Made by a program: the position numbers and the translations under genes
Notes under the pieces: generated by a model
Told to the model about the DNA's origin: nothing
The model's input: the letters and a program-made list of their open reading frames with translations, nothing else
Database searches by the model: none
Part shown: positions 59,009 to 64,000 of the stretch, piece after piece
Layout: each line of letters starts with the position of its first letter
Position numbering within the stretch: the stretch's first letter is position 1
NCBI RefSeq assembly: GCF_014268815.2
Contig: NZ_JABWRE020000001.1
Coordinates: 3,043,001 to 3,107,000, forward strand
From: Pseudomonas urmiensis
Lineage (GTDB): Bacteria; Pseudomonadota; Gammaproteobacteria; Pseudomonadales; Pseudomonadaceae
Length of the DNA: 64,000 nt
Direction of reading: 5' to 3'

Positions 59009-61400
59009 CCATCACGCCGTCAAGAGCCAGGCCGAGATGGCCGAACTGTTCCGCCAGGACCTGAGCACCGGGGTCGGCCGCAGCGTCAAGCACGACAGCG
59101 CCGACAAACATGTGTCCGGCGAGGCGATCTACATCGATGACCGCCTGGAATTCCCCAACCAGTTGCACGTCTATGCGCGCACCTCGGACCGCGCCCACGC
59201 GCGCATCCTGCGCATCGACACCACGCCCTGCTACGCCTTCGAAGGTGTGCGCATCGTCATCACCCACGAAGACATTCCGGGCCTGAAGGACATCGGCCCG
59301 GTCGTAGCCGGCGACCCACTGCTGGCGATCGACAAGGTCGAGTTCTTCGGCCAGCCCGTGCTCGCCGTCGCTGCCCGCGACCTGGAAACCGCACGCCAGG
59401 CGGCGATGGCGGCAATCGTCGAGTACCAGGACCTGGAGCCGGTGCTCGATGTGGTCCAAGCGCTGCGTAAAAAGCACTTCGTGCTCGACAGCCACACCCA
59501 CCAGCGCGGTGACTCGGCAGCAGCACTGGCCAGCGCCCCGCACCGCTTGCAGGGCACGCTGCACATCGGCGGCCAGGAGCACTTCTACCTGGAGACGCAG
59601 ATCTCCTCGGTGATGCCCACCGAAGATGGCGGCATGATCGTCTACTGCTCCACGCAGAACCCCACCGAAGTGCAGAAGCTGGTCGCCGAAGTACTCGACG
59701 TACCGATGAACAAGATCGTCCTCGACATGCGCCGCATGGGTGGTGGTTTCGGCGGCAAGGAAACCCAAGCGGCCAGCCCCGCCTGCCTGTGCGCGGTGAT
59801 CGCACGCCTGACCGGACAGCCGACCAAGATGCGCCTGCCCCGGGTCGAAGACATGACCATGACTGGCAAGCGTCACCCGTTCTACGTCGAATATGACGTG
59901 GGCTTCGATGATGACGGCCGCCTGCATGGCATCCAGTTCGACCTGGCCGGCAACTGTGGCTACTCACCTGACCTGTCTGGCTCGATCGTCGACCGCGCCA
60001 TGTTCCACTCCGACAACGCCTATTACCTGGGCGATGCCACCGTGCATGGCCATCGCTGCAAGACCAACACCGCCTCCAATACCGCCTACCGCGGCTTTGG
60101 CGGCCCGCAAGGGATGGTCGCCATCGAGCAGGTGATGGACCACATCGCCCGTCAGCTGGGCCGTGACCCGCTGGCGGTGCGCAAGGCCAACTACTACGGC
60201 AAGACCGAGCGCAACGTCACCCACTACTACCAGACCGTCGAGCACAACATGCTCGAGGAGATGACCGCAGAGCTCGAGGCCAGCAGCGATTACGCCGAGC
60301 GCCGCGAGTCGATCCGCCGTTTCAACGAGCACAGCCCAATCCTGAAAAAGGGCCTGGCGCTAACACCGGTGAAGTTCGGTATTTCCTTTACCGCCACCTT
60401 CCTCAACCAGGCCGGTGCGCTGATCCACATCTATACCGACGGCAGCATTCACCTCAATCACGGCGGCACCGAGATGGGCCAGGGTTTGAACACCAAGGTC
60501 GCGCAGGTGGTGGCGCAGGTATTCCAGGTCGATTTCGATCGCATCCAGATCACCGCAACCAACACCGACAAGGTGCCCAACACCTCGCCAACCGCCGCCT
60601 CCAGTGGCGCCGACCTGAACGGCAAGGCCGCTCAGAACGCCGCCGAAATCCTCAAGGCACGGTTGACTGAGTTTGCTGCACGGCACTGGAAGGTCACCGA
60701 GGAAGACGTCGAGTTTCGCAATGGCCATGTGCGCATTCGCGAAGAGATCGTCAGTTTCGAGCAGTTGGTGCAGCAGGCGTACTTTGCCCAGGTATCGCTG
60801 TCGAGCACCGGCTTCTACCGCACCCCGAAGATCTACTACGACCGCACTCAGGCGCGTGGTCGGCCGTTCTACTACTTCGCCTTTGGGGCGGCCTGCGTCG
60901 AAGTGATCGTCGATACGTTGACCGGCGAGTACAAGATGCTGCGTGCCGACATCCTGCACGACGTCGGTGACTCGCTGAACCCGGCCATCGACATCGGCCA
61001 GGTGGAAGGCGGCTTTATCCAGGGTATGGGCTGGTTGACCACCGAAGAGCTGGTGTGGAACGCCAAAGGCAAGCTGATGACCAACGGCCCGGCCAGCTAC
61101 AAGATTCCCGCCGTCGCCGACATGCCGTTGGACCTGCGGGTGAAACTGGTGGAAAACCGCAAGAACCCGGAGGACACCGTGTTCCATTCCAAGGCCGTTG
61201 GCGAACCGCCGTTCATGCTCGGCATCGCTGCCTGGTGCGCGATCAAGGATGCGGTGGCGAGCATTGCCGGCTACCAGGTGCAGCCGAACATCGACGCCCC
61301 GGCAACCCCCGAGCGGGTACTGTGGGGCTGCGAGCAGATGCGCCAGGCGCTGGCCGCCGCGCAACCTGCAGAAGTTGAAGTGGAAACCGTAACGCATTAA
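59001..61400 (+). CDS. xdhB: Xanthine dehydrogenase large subunit (molybdopterin-binding)
   Basis: 799 residues. It oxidises hypoxanthine and xanthine to urate at a molybdenum centre. Family motifs are GQEHFYLETQ, RMGGGFGGKETQAA, AYRGFGGPQGM, HGGTEMGQGLNTK and the catalytic Glu region KAVGEPPFMLGIA near residue 735. The start overlaps the end of xdhA, so translation is coupled. It needs the cofactor made through MoaB/MoeA and loaded by XdhC. Confidence 0.97.
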   Translation: MSNHHAVKSQAEMAELFRQDLSTGVGRSVKHDSADKHVSGEAIYIDDRLEFPNQLHVYARTSDRAHARILRIDTTPCYAFEGVRIVITHEDIPGLKDIGPVVAGDPLLAIDKVEFFGQPVLAVAARDLETARQAAMAAIVEYQDLEPVLDVVQALRKKHFVLDSHTHQRGDSAAALASAPHRLQGTLHIGGQEHFYLETQISSVMPTEDGGMIVYCSTQNPTEVQKLVAEVLDVPMNKIVLDMRRMGGGFGGKETQAASPACLCAVIARLTGQPTKMRLPRVEDMTMTGKRHPFYVEYDVGFDDDGRLHGIQFDLAGNCGYSPDLSGSIVDRAMFHSDNAYYLGDATVHGHRCKTNTASNTAYRGFGGPQGMVAIEQVMDHIARQLGRDPLAVRKANYYGKTERNVTHYYQTVEHNMLEEMTAELEASSDYAERRESIRRFNEHSPILKKGLALTPVKFGISFTATFLNQAGALIHIYTDGSIHLNHGGTEMGQGLNTKVAQVVAQVFQVDFDRIQITATNTDKVPNTSPTAASSGADLNGKAAQNAAEILKARLTEFAARHWKVTEEDVEFRNGHVRIREEIVSFEQLVQQAYFAQVSLSSTGFYRTPKIYYDRTQARGRPFYYFAFGAACVEVIVDTLTGEYKMLRADILHDVGDSLNPAIDIGQVEGGFIQGMGWLTTEELVWNAKGKLMTNGPASYKIPAVADMPLDLRVKLVENRKNPEDTVFHSKAVGEPPFMLGIAAWCAIKDAVASIAGYQVQPNIDAPATPERVLWGCEQMRQALAAAQPAEVEVETVTH

Positions 61401-61412
61401 CGCCGCGGCTCT

Positions 61413-61442
61413 CTGTTGGAGCGGGCATATCCGCTCCAACAG
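61413..61442. repeat. Perfect hairpin between xdhB and xdhC
   Basis: CTGTTGGAGCGG (61413-61424) and its exact complement (61431-61442) with a 6-base loop. It has no T run, so it is more likely an mRNA-processing or REP-like element than a terminator inside the operon. Confidence 0.75.
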
Positions 61443-61464
61443 GGATCGAGAGAGGATCTGCATC

Positions 61465-62310
61465 ATGCACCAATGGATCAACGCCCTCGCCGACCTGCAA
61501 GCCCGCGGCGAAGCCTGCGTCCTGGTGACCATCATCGAGGAGCGCGGCTCGACCCCGCGCAATGCCGGCTCGAAGATGGTCGTCAGCGCCAGCCAGATGT
61601 TCGACACCATCGGCGGCGGCCACCTGGAATACAAAGCCCTACACATCGCCCGGCAGATGCTCGAGGAACAACGCAGCACCCCACACCTGGAGCGCTTCAG
61701 CCTCGGGGCCAGCCTCGGCCAATGCTGCGGCGGCGCCACTGTGCTGCTGTTCGAACCAATGGCCGCAGTACAGGCACAGATCGCCGTGTTCGGCGCGGGC
61801 CATGTCGGTCGCGCTCTGGTACCCTTGCTCGCCGCCCTACCCTGCCGAGTGCGCTGGATCGATTCGCGCGTGCAGGAATTCCCCGATCTGATCCCAGCCG
61901 GGGTGAGCAAGATCATCAGCGAGGAGCCGGTCGACGAAGTCGCCGAACTGCCAGCAGGCAGTTACTGCATCGTCATGACCCACAACCACCAGCTCGACCT
62001 GGAGCTGACTGCGGCCATCCTCAAGCGCAACGATTTCACCTGGTTCGGCCTGATCGGCTCGAAGACCAAGCGCGTCAAGTTCGAGCACCGCCTGCGTGAA
62101 CGCGGTTACGACGACGCCCTGCTGGCAAGGATGCGTTGCCCGATGGGCCTGGCCGAGGTCAAGGGCAAGCTGCCAATCGAGATCGCCGTGTCCATCGCCG
62201 CGGAAATCATTGCCACCTACAACGCCTGCTTTGGCCAGCACGACGCTGGCGTGAACGCCGGCCCCATTGCCCAACTGCTGCCGCCCTCTCGGCGCAGCCA
62301 AGCCATTTGA
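61465..62310 (+). CDS. xdhC: Xanthine dehydrogenase accessory protein XdhC
   Basis: 281 residues. XdhC binds the molybdenum cofactor, promotes its sulfuration and hands it to XdhB. The N-terminal domain has ATP-free CoxI-type features (IIEERGSTPRNAGSKMVV, DTIGGGHLEYKAL, SLGQCCGGA). The C-terminal Rossmann domain starts IAVFGAGHVGRALVPLLAAL and contains MTHNHQLDLEL and GLIGSKTKRVKF. GAGAGAGG lies before the ATG. It follows xdhB by 64 bases. Confidence 0.96.
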   Translation: MHQWINALADLQARGEACVLVTIIEERGSTPRNAGSKMVVSASQMFDTIGGGHLEYKALHIARQMLEEQRSTPHLERFSLGASLGQCCGGATVLLFEPMAAVQAQIAVFGAGHVGRALVPLLAALPCRVRWIDSRVQEFPDLIPAGVSKIISEEPVDEVAELPAGSYCIVMTHNHQLDLELTAAILKRNDFTWFGLIGSKTKRVKFEHRLRERGYDDALLARMRCPMGLAEVKGKLPIEIAVSIAAEIIATYNACFGQHDAGVNAGPIAQLLPPSRRSQAI

Positions 62311-62320
62311 CGAGCGTGAT

Positions 62321-63625
62321 ATGACTGCAACCCGTAAAGCCTACCGATCGGCCATCCTGCACAGCATCGCTGACCCAGCCGAGGTCGGCCTGGAGGCCTC
62401 CCATGCCTATTACGAAGACGGCCTGCTGGTAGTCGACGACGGCCGCATCAGTGCCTTGGGGCATGCCAGCGAGCTGCTGCCGACGCTGGATGCCGACATC
62501 GAAGTGGTGCACTACCAGGATGCCCTGATCACCCCAGGCTTCATCGATACCCATATCCACTTCCCGCAGACCGGCATGATCGGCTCCTATGGCGAGCAAC
62601 TGCTGGACTGGTTGAACACCTACACCTTCCCGTGCGAAAAGCAGTTCGCCGACAAGGCCCATGCCGACAACGTCGCGAAAATCTTCCTCCAGGAACTGCT
62701 GCGCAATGGCACCACCACCGCCCTGGTGTTCGGCAGCGTGCACCCCGAGTCGGTCAACGCCCTGTTCGAAGAAGCCCAACGCCTGGACCTGCGCCTGATC
62801 GCCGGCAAGGTGATGATGGACCGCAACGCACCGGACTACCTCACCGACACCGCCGAATCTTCCTACAGCGAAAGCAAGGCACTGATCGAGCGCTGGCACG
62901 GCAAGGGCCGCCTGCACTACGCAGTTACTCCTCGCTTCGCCCCGACCAGCACCCCAGAGCAACTGGCCCTGGCCGGACAACTGCTCAAGGAGCATCCGGG
63001 CGTGTATATGCACACCCACCTGTCGGAGAACCTCAAGGAAATCGACTGGGTCAAGGCGCTGTTCCCTGAACGCACAGGCTACCTGGACGTCTACGACCAC
63101 TTCGAGCTGCTCGGCGAGCGCTCGGTGTTCGCCCACGGCGTGCACCTGTGCGATGAAGAATGCCAGCGCCTGGCCGAGACCGGTTCGGCGATCGCCTTCT
63201 GCCCGACCTCCAACCTGTTCCTGGGCAGCGGCCTGTTCAACCTGCCGCAAGCGGAGAAGTTCAAGGTCAACGTCGGCCTGGGCACCGACGTGGGGGCCGG
63301 TACCAGCTTCTCACTGCTCAATACCCTCAACGAGGCGTACAAAGTCATGCAGTTGCAGGGCGCTCGCCTGCACCCGTACAAGTCGCTGTACCTGGCCACT
63401 CTCGGCGGCGCCCGCGCGCTGCGCCTGGACGACCGCATCGGCAGCTTGAAGCCTGGCAACGACGCCGACTTCGTGGTGCTCGACTACAAAGCCACGCCGC
63501 TGCTGGACTACCGCATTCAGCAGTCCAACAGCATCGAGGAGACTCTGTTCGTCCTCACCACCCTGGGCGACGACCGTACCGTGCGTGAAACCTTCGCGGC
63601 CGGGCGCTGCGTGCACCAGCGCTAA
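62321..63625 (+). CDS. guaD: Guanine deaminase
   Basis: 434 residues of the amidohydrolase superfamily. It turns guanine into xanthine, the substrate of XdhAB. Metal ligands are in [18 protein letters not shown] and the Asp of [13 protein letters not shown]; the second-shell His is in [12 protein letters not shown]. The start [12 protein letters not shown] lies 10 bases after xdhC; a longer frame overlapping xdhC has no ribosome site. It ends the purine-degradation operon. Confidence 0.96.
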   Translation: MTATRKAYRSAILHSIADPAEVGLEASHAYYEDGLLVVDDGRISALGHASELLPTLDADIEVVHYQDALITPGFIDTHIHFPQTGMIGSYGEQLLDWLNTYTFPCEKQFADKAHADNVAKIFLQELLRNGTTTALVFGSVHPESVNALFEEAQRLDLRLIAGKVMMDRNAPDYLTDTAESSYSESKALIERWHGKGRLHYAVTPRFAPTSTPEQLALAGQLLKEHPGVYMHTHLSENLKEIDWVKALFPERTGYLDVYDHFELLGERSVFAHGVHLCDEECQRLAETGSAIAFCPTSNLFLGSGLFNLPQAEKFKVNVGLGTDVGAGTSFSLLNTLNEAYKVMQLQGARLHPYKSLYLATLGGARALRLDDRIGSLKPGNDADFVVLDYKATPLLDYRIQQSNSIEETLFVLTTLGDDRTVRETFAAGRCVHQR

Positions 63626-64000
63626 GGTTCGCGCGCCAGCCCTCGATACAGCGCGCCGCCGATCACAGCCCCGATCAGCGGCGCCACCCAGAACAGCCAC
63701 AACTGCTGCAACGCCCAGCCTCCCACGAACAACGCCGGCCCGGTGCTACGCGCCGGGTTCACCGAAGTGTTGGTGACCGGGATGGAGATCAAGTGGATAA
63801 GGGTCAGGGCCAGGCCAATGGCAATTGGCGCAAAGCCCGCCGGCGCACGAGCATCGGTGGCGCCCATGATGATCACCAGGAACATCGCCGTCATCACCAC
63901 TTCACTGGTGAACCCCGCCAGCAGCGAATAGCCGCCGGGGGAGTGCTCGGCATAGCCGTTCGAAGCAAGCCCCGACGACAACTCGAAGCCGGCCTTGCCA
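63622..64000 (-). CDS. aqpZ: Aquaporin Z, N-terminal part outside window
   Basis: The C-terminal 125 residues of a leftward gene; the start lies beyond the right edge. Visible motifs are [34 protein letters not shown] and the second pore motif NPARSTGPA. Segment content and the ending [12 protein letters not shown] match AqpZ. It passes water across the inner membrane. Its stop overlaps the guaD stop by 4 bases in convergent orientation. Confidence 0.95.
   Translation of the reverse strand, partial: GKAGFELSSGLASNGYAEHSPGGYSLLAGFTSEVVMTAMFLVIIMGATDARAPAGFAPIAIGLALTLIHLISIPVTNTSVNPARSTGPALFVGGWALQQLWLFWVAPLIGAVIGGALYRGLAREP

Overview
The window reads as ordinary chromosome of a Pseudomonas, most likely of the P. 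putida/P. fluorescens lineage. The evidence is the high G+C coding style, the many REP-type palindromes built on a core like GCGGGCAAGCCCGCTCC, and gene orders that (from memory, not searched) match two P. aeruginosa neighbourhoods: topA-fadAB-uup-slt-moeA/moaB (PA3009-PA3029 region) and dsbG-tlpA-dsbD2-two-component system (PA2476-PA2480). I see no prophage, integrase, transposase, CRISPR array or rRNA operon. One tRNA gene, tRNA-Pro(CGG), is present.

Layout. 1-11 kb: a partial small gene, a DUF6586-type gene, topA, a DUF1653 gene, the fadBA beta-oxidation operon, a small membrane protein, a universal stress protein and the ABC-F ATPase uup. 11-24 kb: slt, a large inverted-repeat locus between convergent genes, a MOSC protein, cheV, a His-rich protein of unknown function, a NarL-type two-component pair, a lipid kinase, a GDP-mannose pyrophosphorylase plus GT4 glycosyltransferase pair, and moaB-moeA. 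24-32 kb: a YgdI/R lipoprotein, tRNA-Pro, a lipoprotein-like malate:quinone oxidoreductase, a chemoreceptor, an ABC exporter, pdxB and tusA. 32-40 kb: a siderophore-interacting flavoprotein, then an OmpR-type two-component system divergent from a dsbD-tlpA-dsbG operon for periplasmic thiol chemistry, and rlmM. 40-50 kb: acnA, the aer aerotaxis receptor, a pseudouridine synthase, two small genes, an ammonium transporter, a three-gene ElaB/YqjD-YqjE cluster and dgt. 50-57 kb: a BvgA/BvgS-like phosphorelay pair, yggL and dacB. 57-64 kb: the purine catabolic operon xdhA-xdhB-xdhC-guaD and the 3' part of aqpZ.

The genes serve central metabolism (fatty acid oxidation, TCA cycle, purine salvage and catabolism, PLP and molybdopterin synthesis), envelope maintenance (Slt, DacB, Dsb proteins) and sensing (three two-component systems, CheV, two chemoreceptors). 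MoeA/MoaB make the molybdopterin cofactor that XdhAB needs, although the two loci are 34 kb apart.

The most notable non-coding signals are: a roughly 690-bp inverted repeat with two identical 76-bp blocks, a seven-copy hexamer array and a REP palindrome in its centre; the same FliA-like promoter (TCAA-N15-GCCGATAC) before both cheV and aer; an NtrC-like dyad before amt; an 11-bp-phased GGTTAA direct repeat before dsbD that fits the divergent OmpR-family regulator; and two TTGACC dyads before xdhA. I did not find a clearly new multi-gene system. The best candidates for something undescribed are the 13-kb repeat locus and the Hpt-like protein beside cheV.
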